Position numbers and translations under genes: made by a program | Notes under the pieces: model-generated | What the model was told of the DNA's origin: nothing | Database searches by the model: none | What the model saw: only the letters and a program-made list of their open reading frames with translations | Shown: in pieces, positions 54,316 through 64,000 of the stretch | Layout: each line of letters begins with the position of its first letter | Position numbering within the stretch: the stretch's first letter is position 1 | NCBI GenBank assembly: GCA_001599295.1 | Contig: BCGN01000003.1 | Location: forward strand, 845,148 to 909,147 | Direction: 5' to 3' | Source of the DNA: Sporopachydermia quercuum | Lineage: Eukaryota > Ascomycota > Sporopachydermiomycetes > Sporopachydermiales > Sporopachydermiaceae | DNA length: 64,000 bases

Positions 54316-54906
54316 ATGCCTATTTTCAGGAGATCGCAGCAAGACCCAGATACAACTCTGCAGACTCATAGATCTACGGGTTCTGGGGGTTCAGCAAAGG
54401 AATTCAAAGTTCGAACAGGAAATGTTCATGATCCCGTTCTGTCTGCCGTTAATGAAGCCCAACCATTTGAACTAGCAGCGGAGTCGATGTCACCTAATTC
54501 CAAAGACAATAGAAATAGTATGCAATTATTATCTCAAAGTGGCACTTTGAAGGATGTATTCGGTAATTCTATCGGAAGACCTGATGTTTCGAATCCTACA
54601 AGAAATAGAGATGAGCGACCATTAGATACAGTAAGAGCATTCGAATATGCTATCACCGGTGATGAATCTTATAGGGAACAGCTGGAAACACCCCGATTAG
54701 GTTGGTCTCTTCGAAATGGATCAACTCAGTTCCCATCTATGACAACAAATCCTTATGCTGCTTCATCGTCAGTGGGCGTGGACCCCAATGGGTCTTATGT
54801 TCAACAAAGTTATGAGGTACCTGTAAGTACTTTCAACAAACCTGAAGGTAAAGATAAAAAGAAGAAGAAGAAGGGATTTTTCTCCAGAAAGAAGAATGAT
54901 GACTAG
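54316..54906 (+). CDS. Small conserved fungal protein, YMR295C/YGR273C-like
   Basis: 196 residues, mostly polar. The conserved block RPLDTVRAFEYAITGDESYR followed by QLETPRLGW (about 115-145) resembles what I remember of the YMR295C/YGR273C family of unknown function, which localises to the cell periphery and bud. The N-terminus MPIFRRSQQD and the Lys-rich C-terminus (KDKKKKKKGFFSRKKNDD), a polybasic tail suited to membrane or ribosome contact, fit a peripheral protein. SVNEAQPFELA-like sequence (AVNEAQPFELAAESM) near residue 50 is a second conserved patch. The family link is from memory of motifs and should be treated as moderate. Confidence 0.65.
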   Translation: MPIFRRSQQDPDTTLQTHRSTGSGGSAKEFKVRTGNVHDPVLSAVNEAQPFELAAESMSPNSKDNRNSMQLLSQSGTLKDVFGNSIGRPDVSNPTRNRDERPLDTVRAFEYAITGDESYREQLETPRLGWSLRNGSTQFPSMTTNPYAASSSVGVDPNGSYVQQSYEVPVSTFNKPEGKDKKKKKKGFFSRKKNDD

Positions 54907-56070
54907 ATTTTTTGTTTTATTGCGGCATAAGGATATATTTTTCCACGGTTAATTTAACTGATTGTATACTTTTATCAGTGGGATTTGGTTAATCTTTTTT
55001 ATCGTCATTCCTATACAGTTGAAGGCATTATCGAAAAACTACATTGTTTTCCTCTGTTACGTTACTCCCATGATCAATCATCCAAAATAACAGGAGTCTT
55101 GCTCTCAGAATCTATATCCTTTTGCTTTGTCTTCTTATGGTCTCTTCTATACTTCTTTTCTTAATATCTGTGCTTGAAGAACAAAAAGTAATAGTCAGTT
55201 CTTTCTGGTCTCATTTCGTGCTCATTTGTTACGGTTTCTTTTTTATTGGTTAGTTTACTTGGTCTTTAATTTTGCTCTCGTCAGCTACAGTTTCTTGTGT
55301 ATTCTTTATGTAATGTCTATCTTCGGTGTATATGAATATATTTCTGTTATGTTCTTATGGTGCAGTATTTTCCTTTATTTGTCCCTTTAGCCTTGTGCGA
55401 TATGATTTTCCGAAATTACCTGCTCCTCTGCTCCTTGTATCCGTATACATAACTCATGCATAAAAACTTCTAATCTGTTCTATTTTTAGGAGCTACCATT
55501 TTAAAACGCAATTGAATAACGATGGAATAGTAAGAAGCTGAATCAAGTAATATTTCAATGATCCAAACAGAAGAAGGTAAAAGAACCTAAAGTGAAAATT
55601 AAACTAACTTGCATGAATAACTATGGGAAATCAATGCATCAATCGCATAGAGCACATTCTGCTGTTCTATTTACTTTAGCCCATTGAACATGAAACTTTT
55701 GTTTGAAAAGATTCATAGAAATTATAAGATGTTCTTGTTGAGTTATGAGCTGTTAAATTGTCCCAAATTATAAGATTATCTGTTACTTGTACTTTATAAG
55801 TATTTGTAAATTTGAACGTGTAAACAGACTTTCACTGAGGATCTCACTTCTTCTCCGTTAAATGAGGCAGTTTTAGCAAAGAGCATATGCTCCAGAGAAA
55901 ATTTCACATTACAAAATTTTAACTTTATGCATAGTATTCTTTTATATTGCGAGTTTATACGAAGCTGAAATATTCCACTTCACAGCGTACTTACGGTAGA
56001 ACTCATGACAAAGATTCATGATTTTAGAAAAAAAATCTAGAAATCTGATCAAAAAAATAAAAATTAATAA
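54907..56070. other. Intergenic region before tRNA-Ser
   Basis: 1.2 kb, T-rich on the left (3' UTR side of the small protein) and AT-rich on the right. The tRNA terminator T-run (seen as A's on this strand) is at its right end. No gene was recognised. Confidence 0.4.
56051..56057 (-). terminator. Pol III T-run terminator of tRNA-Ser
   Basis: Seven consecutive T's on the minus strand lie 13 nt beyond the tRNA 3' end. Confidence 0.7.
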
Positions 56071-56151
56071 CGACACCAGCAGGACTCGAACCTGCGCGGG
56101 AAATCCCAAAAGATTTCTAATCTTTCGCCTTAACCGCTCGGCCATAGTGCC
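56071..56151 (-). tRNA. tRNA-Ser (anticodon AGA)
   Basis: Reading the minus strand, the 81-nt gene begins GGCACTATGGCCGAGCGGTT and ends TGGTGTCG. It is a type II tRNA with a long variable arm (GGGATTTCCC), T-arm GGTTCGAGTCC and D-arm box A TGGCCGAGCGG. The anticodon AGA is at tRNA positions 34-36 (window 56116-56118) in the loop context ATTAGAAAT. The acceptor stem pairs fully with two G-U wobbles. There is no intron. It closely matches yeast tRNA-Ser(AGA). A T7 run (A7 at 56051-56057 on the plus strand) shortly downstream is the Pol III terminator. CCA is not encoded. Confidence 0.97.
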
Positions 56152-56376
56152 TTATGTTTCAATTTTTCAGAAATGAATTACAGGACAGGGGGTAATTTCC
56201 TTATTCGAGATTCCCCCTAATTTGGTCTTTCATGTCAATTGTTAAATGATGATGGAGTAATATTTTTTACACGTTGCAGTGTCTCCTATTGACAATGACT
56301 AAAAATTGGAAATTGGTTTTCTTTTACAATAAAACCTGAACCTTTCTAAGAAGCTTACAACGGGATCAATTTACCT

Positions 56377-58763
56377 ATGAGTGCGAGTTCTACTTCGCAG
56401 TCTAACGTTGGCGCGGAGGCCAAGAAAGGCCTCCGTCATAGAGCCAATATTGTAGGTAAACAGGAACCAAATGATAGTGTGCAAGTTGATGAAGTTGAAA
56501 CAAAAGTGCATTCGAAAAACTTAAAAGTATGTCCAGGTTTACGATAAGTTTGAGAGAATAATAGTTTCCATCTTGGTTTGGTTATTATAATCACTTTGAT
56601 GTTTTTTTCATCTTGGATGAACAATGCTAACCTTAGAAATAGATTCCCTGGAGTACAGTTGAAACAATCATTGCACCTATCGTGTTTACAATTATTGGTG
56701 CTTATGTACGTCTTTATAAAATAACCGAAGGTAACTCCGTTACATGGGATGAAGCTCACTTCGGTAAATTTGGTTCTCAATATCTCCGTCACGAGTTTTA
56801 CTTCGATCTACATCCACCATTAGGCAAAGTTTTAATTGGTTTGAGTGGGTATTTGGCTGGCTATAATGGCACATTTGGATTTGAATCAGGAAAGTACTTC
56901 CCTGAGGAAATAAAATTTGGAGTTATGAGAATATTTAATTGTATGTTTTCTATTTTGTGCGTTCCTATTGCATATGCCACCGCGAAGTCATTGAATCTTT
57001 CAGTATTAGCCGTTTGGCTAGTGACTCTACTAGTTACATTGGAGAACTCTTACATATCATTATCTAAATTCATACTATTAGATTCAATGTTGATGCTATT
57101 TACCGTTACAACATTTTATTGTATGATAAGATTTCATCGTCTTAATAGGGCACAACTTCAGTTTTCGGCAGCTTGGTGGAAATGGTTGATTTTTTCCGGA
57201 ATTTCAATTGGATGCGTTTGTTCAGTCAAGATGGTGGGTTTGTTTGTTACAGGGGTATATGGCGTTTACACTTTGTCGAATCTAGTTGGAATGTTTGGTG
57301 ATCCTAGAGTTTCAAAGAAGACCTATGCAATGCATTGGATTTCTAGAATTGTGTGTTTGATAATTATACCATTTGCAGTTTACATGCTTAGCTTCAAAAT
57401 CCATTTCATGCTGCTTTATAAATCTGGTACTGGCAATTCAAACATGTCATCATTATTTCAAGCTCATTTGAAGAATTCAGATATAATCTTTGGTCCTAGA
57501 GATGTGGCATATGGGTCTAAAGTCACAATCCGAACTCAAGGTTTAGTACCTGGTTTACTTCATTCTCATAAGCAAACTTATCCTGAAGGCTCTCACCAAC
57601 AACAAGTGACAATATATAGTCATAAAGACTCTAATAATGACTTTTACATAGATTACGGGCGAACAGATCGTAATCATTATTATACACAAGACACCACTCC
57701 TAATTTCATCAGAAATGGTGATATTGTTCGCCTGAGCCATGCCAATACTTTCAAAAATATTCATTCACATAGAGTACCCGCTGCAATGGCTTCTACTGAA
57801 TACGAGGTGTCAGGATATGGAAATATGACTGTTGGGGACACTAATGACGACTTTATTGTAGAGATTATGGATCAGAGATCGAAGACTGAAACCAAAGACC
57901 TTCTTCATCCTCTTACAACATCTTTCAGACTGCGTCACAAAAGACTTGGCTGTTATCTAGCAACATCAGGACATTCTTTACCACCTTGGGGTTTTAAACA
58001 AGGTGAAGTTATCTGTAAAACAGTACCTTCTATTGGCAGAGACAAATCTACTTGGTGGAATATTGAAAATCATCAGCATAATCTACTTAAGAATCCAGAT
58101 AAGTCAGAAATTTCAATACCCAAATCCAGATTCATCACTGATTTCGTTCAATTGAATATTGCGATGCTTGCTTCAAACAATGCATTGATTCCTGATCCTG
58201 CGAAGAAAGACGAGATTGCAAGTAAATGGTGGGAATGGATGTTCTGCCTCGTTGGCATTAGAATGGGAAAATGGACTAAAGGTATAATCCATTACTTTTT
58301 GATCTCCAGCCCTTTTGCTGTTTGGGCGTCAACCGTTTGTCTAGCTGGTTTCATTCTTTATACTTTATATCACCTTTTTAGATGGCAGAGACAAACTGAA
58401 GAACCCACATCAGACCAGCGAGATTTCTATGTTACTGCGGGATTATATCCATTTATTGGATGGATATTTCATTATTTTCCATTTATTGTTATGGGCCGTG
58501 TGACTTATGTCCACCATTATTTGCCTGCCTTATATTTTGCTTTTTTCGTTATGGGATTCTTTTTAGATGTTGTCACAGGAAGTTATGCATTTAGCAATGC
58601 TCCTGCAACGAAATTCAAGCAAATTATCAAGTACCTAGTTTTTATTGCTGTTTATGTATATATTTTGTATGGGTTCAAAATATTCCACGAATTTGCAATG
58701 GGAATGTATGTTAGAGGTAATGAAGCAAAACGATTGAAATGGCTGAGCTCCTGGAACTTCTGA
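56377..58763 (+). CDS. Protein O-mannosyltransferase, PMT2 family (two exons)
   Basis: ER enzyme that transfers mannose from dolichol-P-mannose to Ser/Thr. Exon 1 is 56377-56526 (50 codons) and exon 2 is 56643-58763, 756 residues in all (yeast Pmt2 has 759). The 116-nt intron has donor GTATGT, branch TGCTAAC and acceptor AATAG. A nearer AG five bases after the branch would bring in a stop and is skipped. The catalytic loop WDEAHFGKFGSQYLRHEFY holds Asp86/Glu87, followed by HPPLGKVLIGLSGYLAGYNG. Three MIR motifs occupy about 330-520 (LLHSHKQTYPEGSHQQQVT; EYEVSGYGNMTVGD; TSFRLRHKRLGCYLAT). C-terminal helices include VTYVHHYLPALYF. Block spacing fits the PMT2 subfamily. PMT2, PMT3 and PMT6 are not separable by eye. 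Confidence 0.94.
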
Positions 58764-59687
58764 TTCTTACAATCTATACTATGTGATTTTGTTTGTCTGG
58801 ATCATGAATCATTTTAGTTCTGTATCTTATGATTATAACTATTTTACTTGTTACTATGTTTTCTTAATTGTAGCAAAAAATGTTTAGAATCTTTACTACC
58901 ATTAACATTGAACTTCCAAAATCAGTTCGCATATATTTCCCTCAAATTTCCCTCAATATTGAGTAATCATTACTTTTATAAGAACTCGGTTCCCTTCTTA
59001 TTGTTACTCCTTAGGTGTTCGATGCCCATTTTGAAGATTCCTGTATTTTTTTTTTTTTTATTCATCTCTACTGATAAGGTGAAAGCTACTAGTTATGGAC
59101 ATTTGGTTAATTTGAACCTGCCTGATTGGGAACTAGACTGGGTTTTCTTGAACTTAAACAGTGAAGCTAGNTGAGGTTAGAACTAAGAGGATAAGTGATT
59201 GGTTTCGAACTTGAGCTCAATATCCCAGTACAAATATGTGTTATAATTGACAAGTTAAGTTATTAAGTTCTTTATCCAAATTTATAATATATAGCTTGAC
59301 AATCTAATAACTCACACTCATAGATGGCCAGGCGGCACTAATAGACTGGTTGATTGAGGTTATGCATGATAAAAATCTTGCATGAATCTTAAGCAAAAAC
59401 TTCATCAAAACTTCCTTTTAAGGCAAGTGATGATAATTCTCAATCTACGGACTACCCTCTTTCTGGAATGAATAGTGCTGAATACTTGCTGATGATATTC
59501 AGAAATCGATAAAATAGTGGATATTAAATGGATCATCGGTAAGTATTTAAATCAGAGGAAGTATCCCACTCATATCTTCATCATGACCAGTTGAAAATGA
59601 TCAGAGAATGACAAGCAAAGGATCAAAGTCAAATTCTGCTACCGTACTACTGCGATTGGAGATACACACACCAAGATCTTATTGAAT
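58764..59687. other. Intergenic region, PMT 3' end to dioxygenase promoter
   Basis: 0.92 kb with a T12-13 run near 59047 and an ambiguous base at 59171. A frame across 58848-59174 has no family resemblance and is taken as chance. Confidence 0.4.
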
Positions 59688-60683
59688 ATGACAACCCGCA
59701 AAAGATTTGTTTCTAAAAAGCTTCCTGAGAAGACCAAGGATATTGATCCTGCTGACCTTCCAGACGTTAAGATTTTGACAAAGGATGCAAGCTTAAGAGA
59801 AGTTGTTGATGCTCTTACTGATGCCGGTGGAGTCATTGTCAAAGGTCTNTTCGATACAGACAAAATGAAGACCATTGAAGCAGAAATTAGAACTGTCTTG
59901 AATCAAGATGTTGCTTGGGAGGGCGATTTCTTTCCCCAAGAAACAAGAAGAGGTATGGCTATTGTTTCTAAGTCACCAACTGCTGCTGAATGTATCATGG
60001 GATGTGATCTTTTCTGGAATGTAAGCAGAGCTTTTCTTGAGAAGATTGCCTGGTATTGGTACGGCGATAAGAAACAGTATTGCAGATCTGAACCCCAACT
60101 TAACACAAGTATTGCATTTTCCATAGCACCAGGTGCCGCCGATCAACCTTTACACAGAGATGATCACTGTCATCATAATGAGATGCCTGAAATTGATACG
60201 TATCCAGATGTTATCACTGAGCGTGAGACATTAGTAGGATATTTCTTCGCCGTGAAGAAAACAACAAAAGAAAATGGTGCTACAAGATTCATTCCTGGAT
60301 CTCATCTTTGGGGAAAAGATAGAGAGCCTTCTGATCATTTGGCATTCTACGCAGAAATGGATCCCGGTGATGCTTTCTTTATGCTTGGTACTTGTTACCA
60401 CGGTGGTAGTGCTAATAAGAGTAAAGACGAAGAACGATTAGCAGTTGGGTCTTTTACTTGTAAGGGTTATTTAAGACAAGAAGAAAACCAATATCTTGCT
60501 TGTGATCATGATGTTGTTGCTAAATGGCCCACGTTATGGCAACAAAGACTTGGATATAGTCTTTCACAACCATTCTTAGGATGGGTTGAAGCTGGAGACC
60601 CAATAGGTATTCTCAACCCCAAGGCAGCTAACTCTAACCAAAATATGTTTTCTGAGGTTCCTGTTGAGCCATTCTTCTTCTGA
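59688..60683 (+). CDS. Phytanoyl-CoA dioxygenase (PhyH)-family Fe(II)/2-oxoglutarate oxygenase
   Basis: 331 residues from the ATG at 59688. The two preceding open codons have no ATG. The facial triad is visible: HxD in QPLHRDDHCHHNE (His156, Asp158) and the distal His238 in MLGTCYHGGSAN. Arg250 in ERLAVGSF is placed to bind 2-oxoglutarate. FIPGSHLWG is the usual PhyH strand. The overall pattern is like fungal PhyH enzymes used in secondary metabolism and small-molecule hydroxylation rather than peroxisomal phytanoyl-CoA hydroxylase. There is no peroxisomal PTS1 (it ends EPFFF). No biosynthetic neighbours are seen, so the substrate is unknown. An ambiguous codon CTN at 59847-59849 still reads Leu. 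Confidence 0.88.
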   Translation: MTTRKRFVSKKLPEKTKDIDPADLPDVKILTKDASLREVVDALTDAGGVIVKGXFDTDKMKTIEAEIRTVLNQDVAWEGDFFPQETRRGMAIVSKSPTAAECIMGCDLFWNVSRAFLEKIAWYWYGDKKQYCRSEPQLNTSIAFSIAPGAADQPLHRDDHCHHNEMPEIDTYPDVITERETLVGYFFAVKKTTKENGATRFIPGSHLWGKDREPSDHLAFYAEMDPGDAFFMLGTCYHGGSANKSKDEERLAVGSFTCKGYLRQEENQYLACDHDVVAKWPTLWQQRLGYSLSQPFLGWVEAGDPIGILNPKAANSNQNMFSEVPVEPFFF

Positions 60684-61246
60684 GTTTCTGGTAAATTTGA
60701 AGATTGATTCTTATCATATGTTACATACATAATCATAACATTGAGAATAAACGGAACGTATCCTCTCTTGTATTTCATGTCGTCTCTATCTTAAGAACAA
60801 TGACACTACACGACAGTGATAAATTATGACAGTCCTTATACTGTACAATATAAAATCTCTAGTAGCAATCAATTATTCAATTTCAATCTTTATGTCTCTC
60901 TAGAATAATAATTTATTATCACATTATTTTTATCCTGGCAATATATTTTCCCATTATCATCTATTGCAGTCGTTATCAGCTTTTCTTATACTTGTACGAG
61001 ATGATTCGATTACCACTTCACGTGATTAATACAAGTCTCTCGATAGCTTCTGGACAGCTTTGTTTGTCCATTACTCAAATCATATGGTGAAATGTTTGTT
61101 TGTTCTCGATAGAACAGACACAATTGTAGAAGTGGAAGTAATTGATATACTCGTTTTCATGATTGGATTTATATTCTAATATCTCAACGTGATGACCTAC
61201 TGCCATAATATGTATTTGTTAAATTTATCACAAAGTATCAATCACA
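60684..61246. other. Intergenic region upstream of BIK1
   Basis: 0.56 kb containing TTCACGTGATT at 61017-61027 (CACGTG core 61019-61024), 223 bp upstream of the BIK1 start. No gene was recognised. Confidence 0.4.
61019..61024. promoter_or_regulatory. CACGTG E-box upstream of BIK1
   Basis: Same CACGTGATT form as the site upstream of RPS4. A candidate Cbf1-type site, with function inferred only. Confidence 0.25.
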
Positions 61247-62968
61247 ATGGCAGCAGCTTTAACTGTTGGACAATCGGTTGTAGTCGGAACAGAGATTGGC
61301 ATGATACGATTCATTGGTGAAGTTGATGGAAAAAATGGTGTGTTTGTCGGGGTTGAGTTAGTTGGTCGATCCATAGGAAAAGGAAAAAATGATGGTGCAG
61401 TTGACGGGAAATCGTACTTTACAGTTACACACCCTAAGTCAGGTATCTTTATCCCATATGAGAAACTGCTATCCCAGTCACAGCTGGGTATAGAGTCACC
61501 AAAGATTGGTTCACCAAAAATCGGATCACCATTCACACCTACTGGAGGTAATAGAAGACTTAGTTCATTTGACCGTAGAACGAGTACTAATTTCACTCCA
61601 AGCAAAACAAAACCAGGATTAGCCATTGATGGTCTTAGACTGAAAACTGCTGGTACACCTGGGAGACAATCAGGTCGATTTACCCTTGACAATGATATGA
61701 TAAGGGGATCAAAATCACCAGCTCTTGGTGGAAACAATGGGAAACTGTCTTCATTAGCAACCTCAAATAGTAGGAAAGTGAAGGAATCCTTGTTATCCTC
61801 TGGAAGTCCAAATGCAGAAATCTCTGAGAAGAATAAACTAATAGAAGAGTTAGAAACCGTCAATAGAGACTTATTACAAGAACGTGACTTAATAAAAATC
61901 CAATTGGCAGAAAAAGAGCAAGAAATATCTGCTCAGACAATAATATTGAATGACTTAGAAAAATGCGCAGAGGATTTCGAAAATATAATGAATGAACGTG
62001 ATGATAACAAAGTCGAGACTTCTCAAAGAGTTAAGCACTTAGAGGCTGAAGTTGAGATTTTGAAAGAAGAGCTGGAGTCGAAGAAAGAACAAATTAATTC
62101 TATCAAAAAGGAGTTGGATAACAAGAGAAACGAATTTAGAGAAATGACAGAAACTTTAGAAATGCAACTACAAGACGCATCACAATTATATAGGGAGGAG
62201 AATGAAAGCTTGCAAGTGGAAAACGAAAAACTGAGTGAAAAAATAATAGCTTTGGGTGAGCAAGCAAACAGTAATATTGATTTTGAAGGAAAATTAGCAG
62301 AAAGGGAAGAAGAGCTAAAACAGAAATATATATCAGAGATTGAATCTTTGAAAACGAAATTGCAGGCTCTCGAAGAAGAGCATTCAAAAGTAATTGAAAG
62401 TAAGACAGTAGAGGCCACCAANCAGCTTGAATCTGAGAAGAAACTATTAGAAAAGCAGGGTCAAAATTTAGAACGCGAAACTGAAATGCTCAAATATAAA
62501 ATAGAAGAATTGAAGGAAGAGTTGAGACAAGCCAATGAAAAGGTTAATGACCAAGAATCAGAGCCACAGAATGCCACTGAGTACGAACAACGAATAGATG
62601 AATTAACAGCCAAAGAAGCCAAAGCCAATCGTGAAATACAGTCGTTACAGTTGATTTTAAGCCAGAGGAACCTCAAAGAAGAATCCTTAATGAAAGAGAT
62701 AGAGGAATTAAAGAAAACCCTGGAGACCGAGAAGACATTAAACAAATTGTCGTTAACTGCCGCTCTATCTGATTCCGCTTCCCAAGCCTTGAAGCAAATA
62801 AACAGAAATGTTACTGTTTTTCAGCAGGCCAACGAATTAGATGATGATTTACCCATATATGTAGCTCCGCCAACTGATCCTGCCGCAGGAAGAGCAGGGT
62901 GGTGTGGACTATGCGAACGTGAAGGTCATGATACGGCAGATTGTCCTTATGCTGAAGATGAATATTAG
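61247..62968 (+). CDS. BIK1: CLIP-170 family microtubule plus-end protein
   Basis: 573 residues. The N-terminal CAP-Gly domain spans about 5-75 with the ligand groove GKNDGAVDGKSYF (46-58) and SGIFIPYEKLL. A basic Ser/Pro-rich linker follows (about 80-200) with the tandem repeats SPKIGSPKIGSP. A long coiled coil fills about 200-510 and should dimerise. The C-terminus is a CCHC zinc knuckle, WCGLCEREGHDTADC (Cys553, Cys556, His561, Cys566), followed by the terminal acidic EDEY. It is longer than yeast Bik1 (440) mainly in the coiled coil. The role is tracking of growing microtubule ends, with dynein and kinesin delivery. One ambiguous codon is at 62420-62422. Confidence 0.93.
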   Translation: MAAALTVGQSVVVGTEIGMIRFIGEVDGKNGVFVGVELVGRSIGKGKNDGAVDGKSYFTVTHPKSGIFIPYEKLLSQSQLGIESPKIGSPKIGSPFTPTGGNRRLSSFDRRTSTNFTPSKTKPGLAIDGLRLKTAGTPGRQSGRFTLDNDMIRGSKSPALGGNNGKLSSLATSNSRKVKESLLSSGSPNAEISEKNKLIEELETVNRDLLQERDLIKIQLAEKEQEISAQTIILNDLEKCAEDFENIMNERDDNKVETSQRVKHLEAEVEILKEELESKKEQINSIKKELDNKRNEFREMTETLEMQLQDASQLYREENESLQVENEKLSEKIIALGEQANSNIDFEGKLAEREEELKQKYISEIESLKTKLQALEEEHSKVIESKTVEATXQLESEKKLLEKQGQNLERETEMLKYKIEELKEELRQANEKVNDQESEPQNATEYEQRIDELTAKEAKANREIQSLQLILSQRNLKEESLMKEIEELKKTLETEKTLNKLSLTAALSDSASQALKQINRNVTVFQQANELDDDLPIYVAPPTDPAAGRAGWCGLCEREGHDTADCPYAEDEY

Positions 62969-63299
62969 TTGAAGATGACCAACCATACTTGGCAAGATAT
63001 TAGACCTTGTATGATTGATATGTAATAAGCGATGTTAGGAAATCAATTCATTTCGAAGAAGAAGAATTGAAGATCAATAATGACAATTAATAATAGTAAT
63101 CATCAGTAATCAATTTAATAATGACAATCCACAGCCAGTAAGCCTACAAATCCATACAACATACTTTCTATATACNTGAAAATATCTTTTTATCATATTT
63201 ACAGTAGTAGTTTCAGTATACATCATTAAAAGAAATTAGACCAGCCAGGGATGAGACCTTCAGGAGCCTGATATGAGTTCTCCAACCATAACATTACAT
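62969..63299. other. Convergent intergenic region
   Basis: 0.33 kb with repeated TAATAATGAC-type AT-rich sequence and an ambiguous base at 63176. No gene was recognised. Confidence 0.4.
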
Positions 63300-64000
63300 C
63301 TATTTGGTTTCAGAAGCTGGTTCAGCAACAGGTTCCAGCACAGTAGGTTCAACATCTGGGGTAGGTTTTAAAGATTCAACAGTTGTAGATTCCACAGATT
63401 CAACGGATGCTTCACTAGCCTTGATAGGAGACTCATCTTCATCCATAAGCTCTTCGGAATAAACTTCAGGATACTTTCTGAAGCAATTCTGCATATCTTG
63501 AAACTTTTCAACACAGTCAATTCCCTTTGGCTCGGCCTCAGAGTAAACAAAACAAGAGAACGCAGCTTTGAATTCTTCTCCACAAGGTCCATTAGCCATT
63601 CCACCTAAGCAAGGGCAATCCCAATTAATCTCGCCGGTTTCAGGATTATAAGCACCTTGTGCTTCAACTTCTTCTTCTTTTTGTTCTAACTCCTGTTCAA
63701 CTTTCTCCTCTTCAGCTGGCGACAGCTCAACTGAGGCTTCCTCGCTCTTGGTTTCTACATTTTTCTTGGGAGCTTCTGCTTCAACTTCAAGATTTTTACT
63801 CACATCAGCCTCAACATTATCAGATTTTTCCAGAACATTAGTATCATTTTTGAGCCGTGGTTGAATCAATGCCATGGCTAAAGATACAGTACCAGAGATA
63901 ACAGCAGCTCCAACGAAGCATTGCATCAAACTCGGCTCAGTGCGAGGAGAATTTTTGCTTGAAAAGCTTCTGATGTTATTTAAACCGTATCTTGATGAAA
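63300..64000 (-). CDS. MIA40: Mitochondrial intermembrane-space import oxidoreductase MIA40 (5' end beyond window)
   Basis: The frame is open to the right edge, so the start lies outside the window. The visible N-terminus includes [16 protein letters not shown], typical of a mitochondrial presequence, then a membrane anchor ([19 protein letters not shown]) and a long acidic Glu-rich linker. The CHCH domain carries the redox CPC motif ([17 protein letters not shown]) and the twin CX9C cysteines ([20 protein letters not shown], then FQDMQNC), followed by [12 protein letters not shown]. Mia40 oxidises incoming small CX3C/CX9C proteins and is re-oxidised by Erv1. The membrane-anchored form is the fungal type. 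An internal ATG at 63926 could be mistaken for the start but lies inside the anchor. Confidence 0.95.
   Translation of the reverse strand, partial: SSRYGLNNIRSFSSKNSPRTEPSLMQCFVGAAVISGTVSLAMALIQPRLKNDTNVLEKSDNVEADVSKNLEVEAEAPKKNVETKSEEASVELSPAEEEKVEQELEQKEEEVEAQGAYNPETGEINWDCPCLGGMANGPCGEEFKAAFSCFVYSEAEPKGIDCVEKFQDMQNCFRKYPEVYSEELMDEDESPIKASEASVESVESTTVESLKPTPDVEPTVLEPVAEPASETK

Noticed and set aside
58848-59174. 108-codon frame after the PMT gene
   Set aside because: It crosses a T12-13 tract coding polyphenylalanine, ends at an ambiguous base and resembles no protein. Taken as 3'-UTR sequence.
1-64000. Transposons, LTR or virus-like elements, CRISPR arrays
   Set aside because: No reverse transcriptase, integrase, transposase or capsid-like frame, no long terminal repeats, and no regularly spaced repeats were seen.

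Overview
The window reads as nuclear DNA of a budding yeast (Saccharomycotina). It is AT-rich and gene-dense, with short spliceosomal introns that carry the CTAAC branch site and single-copy orthologues of familiar yeast genes. Three things point away from the Saccharomyces and CTG-Ser clades towards an earlier-branching, standard-code lineage. A complex I subunit (NDUFA11 type) is present. An apparently complete UDP-glucose:glycoprotein glucosyltransferase ending in HDEL is present. Introns are unusually frequent (11 coding introns in 7 genes). CTG falls at conserved leucine positions in VMA2 exon 1 and MRP7, which fits the standard code. The exact genus cannot be read from the window.

Layout, left to right. 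0.1-9 kb: an unassigned low-complexity protein (+), VMA2 (-, V-ATPase subunit B), TEP1 (+, PTEN) and LSM12 (-, three exons). 9-19 kb: FAR11 (+, STRIPAK), DIB1 (-, U5 snRNP), a complex I subunit (+), a divergent mitoribosomal pair MRPL36 (-)/MRP7 (+), and the opsin-related membrane protein MRH1 (-). 19-31 kb: a 2.9 kb intergenic region, a four-exon membrane-anchored metallophosphoesterase (+), RPS4 (-), an alpha/beta-hydrolase fused to a tyrosine-phosphatase domain (+), and mitochondrial ClpX/MCX1 (-). 31-43 kb: UGGT (-, three exons), a SIS-domain sugar-phosphate isomerase-like protein (+) and a 1,027-residue His-rich Zn2Cys6 regulator (-). 43.4-51.3 kb: a 7.9 kb gene desert with a 93-bp tandem duplication and a perfect 11-bp-arm hairpin. 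51-64 kb: PFA5 (+), a small YMR295C-like protein (+), tRNA-Ser(AGA) (-), a PMT2-family O-mannosyltransferase (+, two exons), a phytanoyl-CoA-dioxygenase-like enzyme (+), BIK1/CLIP-170 (+) and MIA40 (-, cut by the right edge).

There is no operon-like logic, but themes recur. Mitochondrial biogenesis is represented by the complex I subunit, MRPL36, MRP7, MCX1 and MIA40. ER glycosylation and quality control are represented by UGGT and PMT. Phosphatase chemistry is represented by TEP1, the hydrolase-phosphatase fusion and the metallophosphoesterase. No viral, LTR, transposon or CRISPR material was recognised. The most unusual items are the hydrolase-phosphatase fusion, the gene desert beside the long regulator, the KdsD-like SIS protein in a fungus, and a cluster of five ATGCAT palindromes within 94 bp.
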